Positions 43,468 through 52,396 of a stretch of 64,000 bases of DNA are shown one piece after another. Position 1 is the stretch's first letter. Each line of letters opens with the position of its first letter. The notes beneath the pieces were generated by a model. The model saw only the letters and a program-made list of their open reading frames with translations, was not told where the DNA came from and did no database searches. The position numbers and the translations under genes were made by a program. The stretch covers positions 1-64,000 of the forward strand of contig CAYQZZ010000001.1 in the NCBI GenBank assembly GCA_964422155.1. The letters are read 5' to 3'. This stretch comes from JBGPRB01 sp964422155 (GTDB lineage Bacteria > Chloroflexota > Dehalococcoidia > Dehalococcoidales > RBG-16-60-22).

Positions 43468-45423
43468 CTACTTCGTCTCAGGTAAGTCTGCGTTGGTTTT
43501 TTTCAATGCCTTGACCATACCATTATCATATATCAAATCCGCTTTCGAGTCATCTAAGAGAGACTGATACTGAGACTGATCGATTGTGGCATAAAGGTGT
43601 CCGATTTCATAACTCATTAATACTGTATCGGTGACGGCTGAACGCAGCATCAAAATCCCATTATATTCCGTAGATTTTTCTATGAGCATCTGGGAAGCGT
43701 CGATTATTTTATCCTGAGGCACGTGAAATTCCTTTAGTAATAGCATTAAATAAAGGAAATCCGTATAAATATCAGTATCTCCCTGAGGAGTTTGCCCGGG
43801 ATCGAGGGAAGCCATTTCGCTGACTTTTTCGACGGCAGCCATCTCCGATTTCAAGAAGGCATCGCGGGAGCGCTGCACCCAGGGGACCACCTGTGTAATA
43901 TTTGCTTCGTATGATGTGGTCATGATGCCGGCTAACAGAAATATCGACGAGAATGATATTGCCAGGTTAAGCCATTTACCCCTTCCCAGAATGCTCAGCA
44001 GGCCGACTGCTGCCGGTACGGATACCATTATACTCATGTAAACAAACCACCTCGCGGGGAAAAAGGAAGCGAGTTGCGGGATAAAATAAAAAAGGAAAGT
44101 CAGAATTACCATTCCGGCACTAACCAGCATAAACCATATCTGAGGAAGAGCCTTTCTATCGAATTTTCGGATGTTAAGTATGCTTAGAGAACCCAGAATA
44201 GCCAAGAATATGAGAATCAGTACGGGCAACTTTTGCAGGGTTAGCACCAGAGGATTTCTGTATTCTATATAAGGTATAGCGGCCAGTTCGGTTGTATTGG
44301 CTACATTGAAGTTACCCACTAACAGGTTTCCAACGAAGGGAATTTGGTTGGGGACATACAGCCAGTAGCCTATAAGGATTACCAGGGAGAGCAGCGATAT
44401 AACGAGTGTTATCGGTTGCTCGACATTCTCTCTGCCCGGCAGGATTTTGGATATAAGGTACGCGCACCAGAATAAGCCTACGATGGCTATGATGGCCACC
44501 GAGGATACGGTGTGTGTAATGACACTCAGAAATACGATAATAATGCTTAACACACTGAAAGCGAATAAACGGTTACCTCGCTGCCGTGTTAAAAGCAGGA
44601 AAAGCAGGAAAGGCAGCCAGGCCACCGCTAATGTCATGCCTTTCATCCAGAATCCCCAGAGAATGTGCCAGTTGCATACGGCTATTATCAGGGCTGATAG
44701 TAAGCCGATTTTCTCATTAAATAACTCTCTGGCTACCAGGAATAAGAAGACCAGGCTGATTACCTCGATAGCTCCTAACACAAAGAAGGAATCCTTGAGG
44801 GGCAGACCGGTGATGAAATGCGTTGAAGCCACCAGGACATGAGCTAGAGGATAATAGGTATAACCACCCATAAAATCGCCAATATGCCCTGCATCCACCA
44901 ATCGTCGGATGTAGTCCAGTTCTAATATGGGGTCACGCCCGATGGGGCCGGGGAACTGGTACCATACACTGGCTCTGAGAAGTATGCCTATAACAAGGAT
45001 TTTTACCAGGCAGTAGATTATTTTCTTGCCGGTAAATATCTGAACAGCCAGGATGGCCGCCATGATGGAAACGATGATAACAAAGCTAAGAGGTCTGACA
45101 TAAACCTGCTGCGTAATAAGAATCAGGCTGACGATAAACATTGCCCAGAAGGCAATATCTAATAGTTTCATAATGCGTTGATAAGATAATGAAGTACTGG
45201 TTACCTCGGCGGTATCCTCATCGGTTGGCTTTGCCCCATACCGTTTACGCAATATGAGATGGATGCCCGACGCTAGAACTACTATTGCCGAGACCTGGAT
45301 TATTAACAGCTGGTTAGTTACTACTGCCAGGACCAGCATTACTAATCCCAGTCCGAGCAAAGCAATAGCTAACCTTTTATCAAGGTCTATCGGTTCCAGA
45401 AGCTTTCTTATGCGAAAGGCCAT
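43468..45423 (-). CDS. large GT-C-like membrane protein, probable glycosyltransferase
   Basis: 651 residues with about fourteen membrane helices and a short external C-terminal domain. An acidic motif lies before the first large loop (GRDPILELDYIRRLVDAGHI), followed by YYPLAHVLVASTHFITGLPL, as in STT3-like and PMT-like GT-C proteins. The C-terminal part (residues about 540-650) is soluble and ends near YDNGMVKALKKTN. No WWDYG-type motif is present, so it is not a second oligosaccharyltransferase. A lipid-sugar-dependent transferase or a glycan polymerase are the main options. Its first 44 bp overlap the upstream glycosyltransferase gene. Confidence 0.7.
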   Translation of the reverse strand: MAFRIRKLLEPIDLDKRLAIALLGLGLVMLVLAVVTNQLLIIQVSAIVVLASGIHLILRKRYGAKPTDEDTAEVTSTSLSYQRIMKLLDIAFWAMFIVSLILITQQVYVRPLSFVIIVSIMAAILAVQIFTGKKIIYCLVKILVIGILLRASVWYQFPGPIGRDPILELDYIRRLVDAGHIGDFMGGYTYYPLAHVLVASTHFITGLPLKDSFFVLGAIEVISLVFLFLVARELFNEKIGLLSALIIAVCNWHILWGFWMKGMTLAVAWLPFLLFLLLTRQRGNRLFAFSVLSIIIVFLSVITHTVSSVAIIAIVGLFWCAYLISKILPGRENVEQPITLVISLLSLVILIGYWLYVPNQIPFVGNLLVGNFNVANTTELAAIPYIEYRNPLVLTLQKLPVLILIFLAILGSLSILNIRKFDRKALPQIWFMLVSAGMVILTFLFYFIPQLASFFPARWFVYMSIMVSVPAAVGLLSILGRGKWLNLAISFSSIFLLAGIMTTSYEANITQVVPWVQRSRDAFLKSEMAAVEKVSEMASLDPGQTPQGDTDIYTDFLYLMLLLKEFHVPQDKIIDASQMLIEKSTEYNGILMLRSAVTDTVLMSYEIGHLYATIDQSQYQSLLDDSKADLIYDNGMVKALKKTNADLPETK

Positions 45424-46600
45424 CTATTAAACTCCTGTATACTCCCAGCAGACTTGCGATGTATTTTTCCGGGCGGTGTTCCTCCGCCATTTTCAGCGTT
45501 TCATCCTCCATTTTCTTGAGTTTTTCTTTATTATCGATTAAATCCTGCAGTATCGCCGTCAGGGCAGGTACATCATGAGGCTCATAAATCCTGCCGTTGA
45601 CGCCGTCAATGATTCCCTGGTGGCTGCCCCCGGCTATAGCGCCAACGACCGGCGTTCCAAAGGGCAGACTCTCGATGAAGGCGCTGGCCGGGCCGGCTTC
45701 ACAGCACAGCGAAGGGACAACGGTAATATTCGCTTCCCGGTACAGGTCGGCGAGCTGCTCATCGGTCACGAAGCCGTGGAGGTGCACATTCTCTATCCCC
45801 TGTGACCTTCTCTGCAATTCCTCCAGGTCCGGGCCCCGGCCGGCGAAGTGAAGAACAGCACTGCTGCGGTTGAGCTGCTGGAAGGCATCAAGGAGGACGA
45901 ATATCCCCTTCTCTTCGGCGATATTGCCGGTAAAGAGAATTTTTATCTGTGAATAATCTTTGTTTTTCGGGCTGTCGGCCTGCATCCGGTACGGGGACCC
46001 GATGATATGGAACGGCAAGCTGGTAAAGTACCCGTTTTGGAGATGGATATCCCGCATGAAACTTGATTCGACTACCATCGCATCTACTGATTTGGACAGG
46101 AACCGTTTTATCTTCATAAATTGCTGGTCGAAGAAATTGAATTCAATCATTTTGCCGTTTCGATACAGGCTCGCCCACGGACTGAGCAAATTCCCGTCGC
46201 AAATGGAATGGACATGTGGATAATGCGTGCTCTTTATAGCCGTGTACACCGAGGTCGATTCGCCGATAAGATTGATAGAGTGGACGATGTCCGGGTTTTC
46301 GTTCCTGAGTATGCGCTTGATGATGAAATATGGATGAGGGTTCCAGATTTCAATGAGGTGCCAGATTAGCCTTATCCATAGGGGGCGATATTTGAAAGGG
46401 TAATGGCGGTATACATTAAGGGGATAAAATCTATAGACTTTGATGCCGTTATGATACTCAATGGAGGGCCTGAGTGAACTGAGGCCAGAGAATGGCTTGT
46501 TGGCTATAACCACAACGTCGTTTTCTTTCGCCAGGCCTAAAGCGATTGTTTCCGCGTAATGGCCGATATAAAACAGGCTATTGATAAGGCATATTTTCAT
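45380..46600 (-). CDS. family 4 glycosyltransferase (GT-B fold)
   Basis: 406 residues. The C-terminal donor lobe has IKILFTGNIAEEKGIFVLLD, FAGRGPDLEELQRRSQG, and the EX7E-type EAGPASAFIESLPFGTPVV. The N-terminal lobe starts MKICLINSLFYIGHYAETIA. These retaining enzymes add hexoses or similar sugars to the growing glycan. The gene overlaps the GT-C gene downstream by 44 bp and is overlapped by 4 bp from the acetyltransferase gene upstream, so expression is tightly coupled. Confidence 0.87.
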   Translation of the reverse strand: MKICLINSLFYIGHYAETIALGLAKENDVVVIANKPFSGLSSLRPSIEYHNGIKVYRFYPLNVYRHYPFKYRPLWIRLIWHLIEIWNPHPYFIIKRILRNENPDIVHSINLIGESTSVYTAIKSTHYPHVHSICDGNLLSPWASLYRNGKMIEFNFFDQQFMKIKRFLSKSVDAMVVESSFMRDIHLQNGYFTSLPFHIIGSPYRMQADSPKNKDYSQIKILFTGNIAEEKGIFVLLDAFQQLNRSSAVLHFAGRGPDLEELQRRSQGIENVHLHGFVTDEQLADLYREANITVVPSLCCEAGPASAFIESLPFGTPVVGAIAGGSHQGIIDGVNGRIYEPHDVPALTAILQDLIDNKEKLKKMEDETLKMAEEHRPEKYIASLLGVYRSLIDGLSHKKASGTDRP

Positions 46601-47172
46601 TTCTTAGATTCTCTCTTTTTGTCCAGAACGAGTTCCATTTCATGGACGGTGTAAAATTTACCATCCCAGACATCGCCTTTGTCTTTCGTGTTGGTGATAA
46701 TGAAACCGTTTCTCCGGTAAAGGTCGATGGCGGACTCGTTATCCACGGAGACGGTTAACCATATTTTACTCACGTTATTTTCGTAAGCCTGCTTGATAAG
46801 GCCAGCCATTAGCTGCGACCCGACCCCTTTCGTCCGATAATCATTTCCTACCAGAATACCCAGCGTGGCCAGATAGCTGCCGTCTGTATTTTTCCTTCTC
46901 ATCTGGAGGTAGGTAAAACCGGCACAGCTTCCGGTGTCAGCGTCCCTGACTATCAGGGGAAAAAAGGAGGCTCTGGGGAAGACTAACCGTATAAATTTAT
47001 GAAGAAGCGGTTCGATAGAGAGTATGGAAACTATGGGGACTACCAGCCACCAGTGAAACGGGCAGGGGTGGAAAACCCGCCTGTCATTTTCCGGGAGTGA
47101 CAGGTACATTCTACTCACGGTACATATATCTGTGATTTGGAACGGTCTGATAAATATAACTTTATCCATCAA
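46597..47172 (-). CDS. GNAT-family N-acetyltransferase
   Basis: 191 residues. The acetyl-CoA site is GILVGNDYRTKGVGSQLMAG (Q/R-x-x-G-x-G/A pattern), and IWLTVSVDNESAIDLYRRNG is the usual fourth motif. An internal hydrophobic stretch near residues 40-65 (HWWLVVPIVSILSIEPLLH) is unusual for a GNAT protein. Set between two GT4 genes, it probably acetylates an amino sugar made by one of the DegT enzymes. Confidence 0.82.
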   Translation of the reverse strand: MMDKVIFIRPFQITDICTVSRMYLSLPENDRRVFHPCPFHWWLVVPIVSILSIEPLLHKFIRLVFPRASFFPLIVRDADTGSCAGFTYLQMRRKNTDGSYLATLGILVGNDYRTKGVGSQLMAGLIKQAYENNVSKIWLTVSVDNESAIDLYRRNGFIITNTKDKGDVWDGKFYTVHEMELVLDKKRESKK

Positions 47173-47195
47173 TCTTCGCCACTAACTCTTTCTGA

Positions 47196-48350
47196 CTAAC
47201 CCCTGTCAGCCAGTGACTGTTCAAAAAAGACGGCCAGTTTTTGCGCAATAACATCGAAATCGAGATTCTCTTTTGCCCACCGGTATCCGTTCATGCCCAT
47301 TTCCCTTCTTGATGTATCGTCGCCCAGTAGTGAAACCAGCGCCGCGGCGAACGCTGTCGGGGTTTGCTCACGCACCAGTAACCCGGTTTCTCCGTGCTTT
47401 ATCGTCTCGGAATTGGAGGTGGCGTCAAAGGCCACTATCGGCTTCTCCATGGCAAACGCTTCAGCCCTCAGGAAACCTTCCCACACCGAGCAGGTCGCGA
47501 ATACGTCGCAGACTGCATAAAGCGCGGTCAGGTCTTCCCAGGAGGCCGCGCCGGTGAAAATAACCGAATCGCCCAATCCCTCCTGCCTTGCCAGTTTGAC
47601 CAGGTGTTGATAATACCTGGGATAACGGCTGGTCCTGCCGACAATGACCAGCTTGGTATTCGGGATTTCCTTTTTGACAATCCAGACGCTCCGGATAAGC
47701 GTTTCCAGGTTCTTATGCGGTGATAATACTCCTACGAAAAGTATCGTCGGCGAGCCTTCAAGAGCCGGATACCTGCTATAAATATCTTTCGTGGCAACGG
47801 CATTCTTATTGAGGGTGGTGAAGTCTATCCCGTCAAGATAGAGCAGGTTTGCCCTGATGCCGAATTTATCTCTTAACCACCTTTCCGCGTATAAGGATGG
47901 CGCTATCACTTTATCCACGTGCCTGACCACGTAGCTGTCTACCCAATCGACAAAGCTGCCGAAAATCTTTGTGTAGATGGGGAACCCCGGGGTCCTCTGC
48001 GTCGTCCACTCGGTGTAAAACTGCAGCGGCCCCTTAATTTTTGAGGGAAACAACGGTATGAAGCTGGCCGGATAAAGCTGCGTGTAAATGACCTGATACT
48101 GTTGTAGTCGTTTCCTTAACTCCATACACTTATTCTGGAATAAAGGAACGAGGCCGGGGTTGACGAACTTGTTTTTCTTGAAAGGAACTGGTATCTCGGC
48201 AATACGGACGCCATAGCTCCCATTATAGTTTGAATTGAAGGTAAAGATAGTGACCTCGTGGTCTTTAGCCAGGCGCCTGGCCAGATTCCAGAAGATGGTT
48301 CCCGTGCCGTCACCTATAATGAAGTCGTGATTAACAAATGCAATTTTCAT
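47196..48350 (-). CDS. family 4 glycosyltransferase (GT-B fold)
   Basis: 384 residues. Donor-lobe motifs are TILFVGVLSPHKNLETLIRS, LVIVGRTSRYPRYYQHLVKL and CSVWEGFLRAEAFAMEKPIV (EX7E). The N-terminus begins MKIAFVNHDFIIGDGTGTIF. A donor-sugar specificity cannot be assigned. A 129-bp gap separates it from the aminotransferase gene upstream; that gap holds the imperfect palindrome CCCTCCCGGAGGG but no clear terminator. Confidence 0.87.
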   Translation of the reverse strand: MKIAFVNHDFIIGDGTGTIFWNLARRLAKDHEVTIFTFNSNYNGSYGVRIAEIPVPFKKNKFVNPGLVPLFQNKCMELRKRLQQYQVIYTQLYPASFIPLFPSKIKGPLQFYTEWTTQRTPGFPIYTKIFGSFVDWVDSYVVRHVDKVIAPSLYAERWLRDKFGIRANLLYLDGIDFTTLNKNAVATKDIYSRYPALEGSPTILFVGVLSPHKNLETLIRSVWIVKKEIPNTKLVIVGRTSRYPRYYQHLVKLARQEGLGDSVIFTGAASWEDLTALYAVCDVFATCSVWEGFLRAEAFAMEKPIVAFDATSNSETIKHGETGLLVREQTPTAFAAALVSLLGDDTSRREMGMNGYRWAKENLDFDVIAQKLAVFFEQSLADRG

Positions 48351-48479
48351 TATAAGTCCTTTTATTTTTAGAAGCGGGTTTTTCCCTGATTCAGGCGTTA
48401 CTGAACTGATTTTTCCTTATTATCTGATACCCTTTTATCAATTCGGCAATTCCCTCCCGGAGGGTACTACTGCAACCTC

Positions 48480-49595
48480 TCATTTGCGTATGCGGCTCCT
48501 ACATAGAGATGAAATATGCCTACAAATCTCGGTTACTTCAGCCTTTCCTATATTGAAGCCAGAGGGTAGGCTTAGTCCTTTCTGGCTGACATCCTCGGCG
48601 ATGGGGAAGCTACCATAATTTCGATAGGGAGGCATTGTATGGAGAGGATAGAATAAGGGGCGCGTCTCTATCCCCCTTTCCTGTAATTTTGCAGCAACTT
48701 CGTCCCTGGTAAAGCTGGACTCTTCTGAGAGTAAAATAGAATACATCCAATAGACATTCTTAGCCCATGGCATCTCTGATGGCAATGTCAATCCTACATC
48801 TCTATGCAGGTCTTCTAATGCGTCTGCATACCACTTTGCCAGTTGTCTTTTTCTCTCAATTAGCATGTCTATCTTCTCAATCTGGGCCACACCTACCGCC
48901 GCTTGAAGGTTGGTCATCCGGTAATTAAATCCGATAACATCATGCCAATATGCCCTATTCGGGTTTTTCCCGTGGTCGCGCAAGATTTGGAGCTTCAGCG
49001 CAACTTCTGCATCATTAGTTAGACATATGCCACCTTCTCCGGTAGTAATGATCTTATTACCGTAGAAAGAAAAACAAGCTATGTCGCTAAACGCTCCAAC
49101 CCTCTGCCCCTTGTACTCAGCACCGTGGGCTTCTGCGGCATCCTCGACCACCCGTAATGTATGAGCCCGAGCGATGGCATTAATTAAATCCATATCGCAT
49201 GGATGCCCATATAAATGCACCGGTATTATGGCTTTGGTTCTTGGGGTTATCTTCTCCTCTATTTTATTCGGGTCCATGCACCAATATTTCGGGTGACAAT
49301 CCACAAAGACAGGCTTAGCGCCTGTGAAAGTGACAACATTTGCTGTAGCAATAAATGTCAGCGTAGGAACTATAACCTCATCCCCCTTCCCTATACCCAG
49401 TGCCTCCAATGCCAGGTGCAAGGCAGTCGTCCCACTGGAAGTGGCAATACCATACTTAACCCCGCAGTATCTGGCAAAGCCCTCCTCGAACTCCGAAATA
49501 AATTTCCCTTTGGAGCTAATCCAACCAGACTTCACGGCTTCTATTACATTGTTTAATTCCGCCTCCCCTAACAGAGGCTCTGCGATTGGGATCAT
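48480..49595 (-). CDS. per: GDP-perosamine synthase-like DegT aminotransferase
   Basis: 371 residues. The N-terminus MIPIAEPLLGEAELNNVIEA followed by SGWISSKGKFISEFEEGFA is the classical perosamine synthetase (RfbE/Per) opening. The PLP lysine is Lys181 in FSFYGNKIITTGEGG. Per converts GDP-4-keto-6-deoxy-mannose to GDP-perosamine. The enzyme that makes that substrate, Gmd, is encoded 2 bp before the start of this gene, which strongly supports the assignment. Confidence 0.82.
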   Translation of the reverse strand: MIPIAEPLLGEAELNNVIEAVKSGWISSKGKFISEFEEGFARYCGVKYGIATSSGTTALHLALEALGIGKGDEVIVPTLTFIATANVVTFTGAKPVFVDCHPKYWCMDPNKIEEKITPRTKAIIPVHLYGHPCDMDLINAIARAHTLRVVEDAAEAHGAEYKGQRVGAFSDIACFSFYGNKIITTGEGGICLTNDAEVALKLQILRDHGKNPNRAYWHDVIGFNYRMTNLQAAVGVAQIEKIDMLIERKRQLAKWYADALEDLHRDVGLTLPSEMPWAKNVYWMYSILLSEESSFTRDEVAAKLQERGIETRPLFYPLHTMPPYRNYGSFPIAEDVSQKGLSLPSGFNIGKAEVTEICRHISSLCRSRIRK

Positions 49596-49597
49596 CC

Positions 49598-50647
49598 TTA
49601 AATCTCCTGTGAAGCTCTACTCAAAATACTGATCTCACTGGGATAGCTGGAAGCATCCCAGGCAAATCTTTCACCCCTTAAACACCTTTCCCAACGAGCT
49701 AAATCTTCCCGCACCATCAGTTCGACCAACTCATTAAACCTGACTTTAGGTTCCCAGCCCAAGGTGCGTTTTGCCTTCGAGTAATCTCCTTGCAAGTAGT
49801 CAACGTCTATAGTCCTAAAGAATCGCTTACTTGTCCTGACATACTTCTGCCAGTCTAAACCAACAATATCAAAAGCCTTCTCGGCAAATTCTGCGACAGA
49901 ATGCGCCTCACCAGTAGCGATCACGTAGTCATCAGGCCTATCCTGTTGAAGGATTAGCCACATTGACTTAACATATTCAGGCGCATATCCCCAATCCCTC
50001 TTCGCTTGTAAATTCCCCAGCTCTAGCTTTGTATCGATGCCCAGCTTGATCTTCGCTACCGCGTTGGATATCTTCCTGGTAACGAACTCCAGGCCTCGCA
50101 AAGGCGATTCGTGGTTGAAGAGGATCCCGTTGCTGGCAAAGATACCATAGCCTTCCCTGTAAATCTCGGTTATCCAGTAGCCGTAGAGTTTGGCAGCAGA
50201 GTACGGGCTAGAGGGGCAAAATGGTGTATCTTCTTTCAGCAGCTCATGGCTGCTATTTCCGTAAAGTTCGCTCGTTGATGCCTGGTAGAATCGTATTTTA
50301 GGATTTATCTCACGGATTGACTCGAGTATCCTGGTTACTCCTAAGCCAGTGATTTCGCCAGTCGCGATAGGCTGTTCGAAAGAAGCACCGACGAAGCTTT
50401 GGGCAGCCAGATGATATATCTCATCTGGGTTAGATGTCTTAATGGCTTGTACTATTGAGGCAGAATCGATCAAGTCCGCGGGAATTAGGTTAACTTTATC
50501 GAAGATATCCAAATACAGTAATCTCCAAAAATTCGGTGTCGAGAGCCTTCTATATATGCCGTAAACCTTGTATCCCTGTTCCAATAAGAATTTTGACAGA
50601 TACGCGCCATCCTGCCCCGTTATTCCTGTCACCAAAGCGTTTTTCAT
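49598..50647 (-). CDS. gmd: GDP-mannose 4,6-dehydratase
   Basis: 349 residues from ATG 50647. It opens KNALVTGITGQDGAYLSKFL, has QASTSELYGNSSH (active-site Thr/Ser and Glu), SPYSAAKLYGYWIT (YxxxK) and NGILFNHESPLRGLEFVTRK, all Gmd signatures. It produces GDP-4-keto-6-deoxy-D-mannose. I prefer the ATG at 50647 because GGGTGGGG lies at the right distance and family members start MKxALxTG; ATG 50659 would add four residues. A promoter lies about 70 bp upstream, so gmd and per may be transcribed independently of the genes further upstream. Confidence 0.88.
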   Translation of the reverse strand: MKNALVTGITGQDGAYLSKFLLEQGYKVYGIYRRLSTPNFWRLLYLDIFDKVNLIPADLIDSASIVQAIKTSNPDEIYHLAAQSFVGASFEQPIATGEITGLGVTRILESIREINPKIRFYQASTSELYGNSSHELLKEDTPFCPSSPYSAAKLYGYWITEIYREGYGIFASNGILFNHESPLRGLEFVTRKISNAVAKIKLGIDTKLELGNLQAKRDWGYAPEYVKSMWLILQQDRPDDYVIATGEAHSVAEFAEKAFDIVGLDWQKYVRTSKRFFRTIDVDYLQGDYSKAKRTLGWEPKVRFNELVELMVREDLARWERCLRGERFAWDASSYPSEISILSRASQEI

Positions 50648-50717
50648 TTGATACCCCACCCATTTAACAGTTGCGTTGCCTTCCTTTTCAAGAAGAAAGG
50701 TAACACTAACACCAATG

Positions 50718-50747
50718 ATATTATTCCAGAGATAAGCATATTGTCAA
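50718..50747 (-). promoter_or_regulatory. putative promoter for the gmd-per genes
   Basis: Minus-strand TTGACA (50747-50742) with TAATAT (50723-50718) at an 18-bp spacing. It stands between the truncated kinase gene and gmd, with a leader of about 64 nt. A perfect -35 box inside a long co-oriented cluster marks a transcription restart at this junction. Confidence 0.5.
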
Positions 50748-50780
50748 CCAACTGAGCAATATTGGAGTGAAACAGACCTA

Positions 50781-51086
50781 TTAGACCAAGCTATGCAGGA
50801 AAAGCTCGCAGCCGGCCTCTATTTTCATCACTTTGGTGGCTGCCTTCACCAGGTCCAGCTCACCGTTATATTCGGTATCGCTATCGGCGTGATAGTTAAT
50901 GACGGTATCGTAATCGAGAGACTTGGCGGTAATCTGTTTATCGCTTCTTGGAATGAGGGTGGCATAAGTATACATATTGATGGTTGTGCTGAGTGTCATT
51001 CCTCCCCGCTCCTCCGGGTAGGGAGATATGTCGGTGCCTCCCCCGCCAAAGCCTATCCGCAATGGGGCTTTACCTCTTATTATCAT
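50781..51086 (-). pseudogene. N-terminal fragment of a GHMP heptose-7-phosphate kinase (HddA-like)
   Basis: 101 residues, against about 320-350 for intact enzymes. The fragment has IIRGKAPLRIGFGGGGTDIS and PEERGGMTLSTTINMYTYAT, the standard HddA/GHMP N-terminus, then continues normally to ELFLHS. At that point intact kinases enter the ATP-binding PxGxGLGSSS loop; here it is replaced by two residues and a TAA stop. The ATP-binding loop and everything after it are missing, and I see no remnant in 50660-50780. It should be inactive as a kinase. It probably marks a recombination border where the gmd-per block was joined. Confidence 0.8.
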
Positions 51087-51099
51087 GTTTTGTTCTCTA

Positions 51100-52353
51100 T
51101 CATGGAGTGGCGGATTTTGCCGGGACGCATTCAGACCTGCTCCGCTTCTCTCTGATAGCCTCCTCTAACCTGTTTTCAAGTTGCTCGACCACTTTTTCAT
51201 GGCTGTGTACTCGCAGGACGTAGTCCAGGCCGGCTTGCCCCAGCCGCTGCATATGTTGGGTCGATTGAAGTAAGGAGATAATTTTGTTACTCATATCATC
51301 GGCATTGTCTGCGTATAATATCCCTTGTTCTTCTCCGGGGGTTATCGCTACCATTCCGGGTAACGGGGTGGCTATCACCGGCCTGGCACAGGCCAGATAC
51401 TGCACTATCTTGGTGGGGAAGATATCTCTGGTTATATCGTTGGTCAGGAAAGGATTTATGCATACTGTCGCCATGTTGATATACTGCGGCATGGTCTGGT
51501 AAGGCTGAAAACCGGTAATAATGACCTTCTTTTGCAGGCCAAGCCGGGTGATGATATTCTCCAAAGCGGGGCGTAGAGTACCATCGCCGACGATTAATAA
51601 TTTCACCTTGGGAATCCGCTCTAAAATCTCCGGGAAACGGCGGGTAAGAATGTCGAGACCGCTGAAGTCGAATAGCGTGCCGATAAAAACGATAATCCGG
51701 TCATTTTCATCAAGCCCCCATTTCTGAAGAAGCTCGCCGGGATTGATTGACGGACGGAATAAATCGGTATCCACCAATACCGGAAGGACATGCACTTTAG
51801 CTTCTTCGGCGCCCAGTTTGACGACATATCGGGAAAGGTCCGGCGTAAGCGCTAAAATCATATCCGCTCTGGGATACACTCTTTTCTCGAAGAACCTGGT
51901 GGCAGGGCGAAGTGACGCATACGGTGTAAGCTGACCGAGAATATCTATAGACCTGAATACCACGGGGATATTAAATTTTTTAGCCAGGTATACCGTCTGA
52001 AGCCCGTTGGTGGGGACGCCATAAAGCACAATAACGTCGATATTTTTCTCTTTGATGGTTTTGTTAATCTCCACATAGTGAGTAAAGGCAGCCGATAAGC
52101 GGCTGAGTCCGGGTATTTTAATAAATCCGGGGCGTCTCAGGGTTACCGATGCCCCGGTGAAAGCCCTGGAGACATTGTTATACTCCTTCGTTTTCAGGCT
52201 TCCCAGGCTGAAATGGCTGTTCCTACTCCACGAATTCTCATAGTCGATGGCATAGACCTGATGGCCCCGGAGCGATAGAAGCTCGGCAAGGCTTTGTAAC
52301 TCGAAGACAACCTTCTTGAGCCAGTCTATCTCATGGATAAATAATACATTCAT
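51100..52353 (-). CDS. family 4 glycosyltransferase (GT-B fold)
   Basis: 417 residues. IIVFIGTLFDFSGLDILTRR, LLIVGDGTLRPALENIITRL, and INPFLTNDITRDIFPTKIVQ are donor-lobe motifs; the last region has the EX7E-like site in modified form. The N-terminal lobe starts MNVLFIHEIDWLKKVVFELQ. It sits between the kinase fragment and the UDP-ManNAcA gene set. It might transfer a ManNAcA residue, but this is guessed from neighbours. Confidence 0.85.
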   Translation of the reverse strand: MNVLFIHEIDWLKKVVFELQSLAELLSLRGHQVYAIDYENSWSRNSHFSLGSLKTKEYNNVSRAFTGASVTLRRPGFIKIPGLSRLSAAFTHYVEINKTIKEKNIDVIVLYGVPTNGLQTVYLAKKFNIPVVFRSIDILGQLTPYASLRPATRFFEKRVYPRADMILALTPDLSRYVVKLGAEEAKVHVLPVLVDTDLFRPSINPGELLQKWGLDENDRIIVFIGTLFDFSGLDILTRRFPEILERIPKVKLLIVGDGTLRPALENIITRLGLQKKVIITGFQPYQTMPQYINMATVCINPFLTNDITRDIFPTKIVQYLACARPVIATPLPGMVAITPGEEQGILYADNADDMSNKIISLLQSTQHMQRLGQAGLDYVLRVHSHEKVVEQLENRLEEAIREKRSRSECVPAKSATP

Positions 52354-52396
52354 TTTTTACCTGAAACGAGATAGAATTCCACGCATAAGCATAAGC

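Noticed and set aside
43468..45423. Second oligosaccharyltransferase
   Set aside because: GT-C-like topology, but the WWDYG-type acceptor motif is absent and the external domain is small.
48457..48470. Palindrome CCCTCCCGGAGGG as an intrinsic terminator
   Set aside because: Stem is short and no T tract follows in the direction of transcription.
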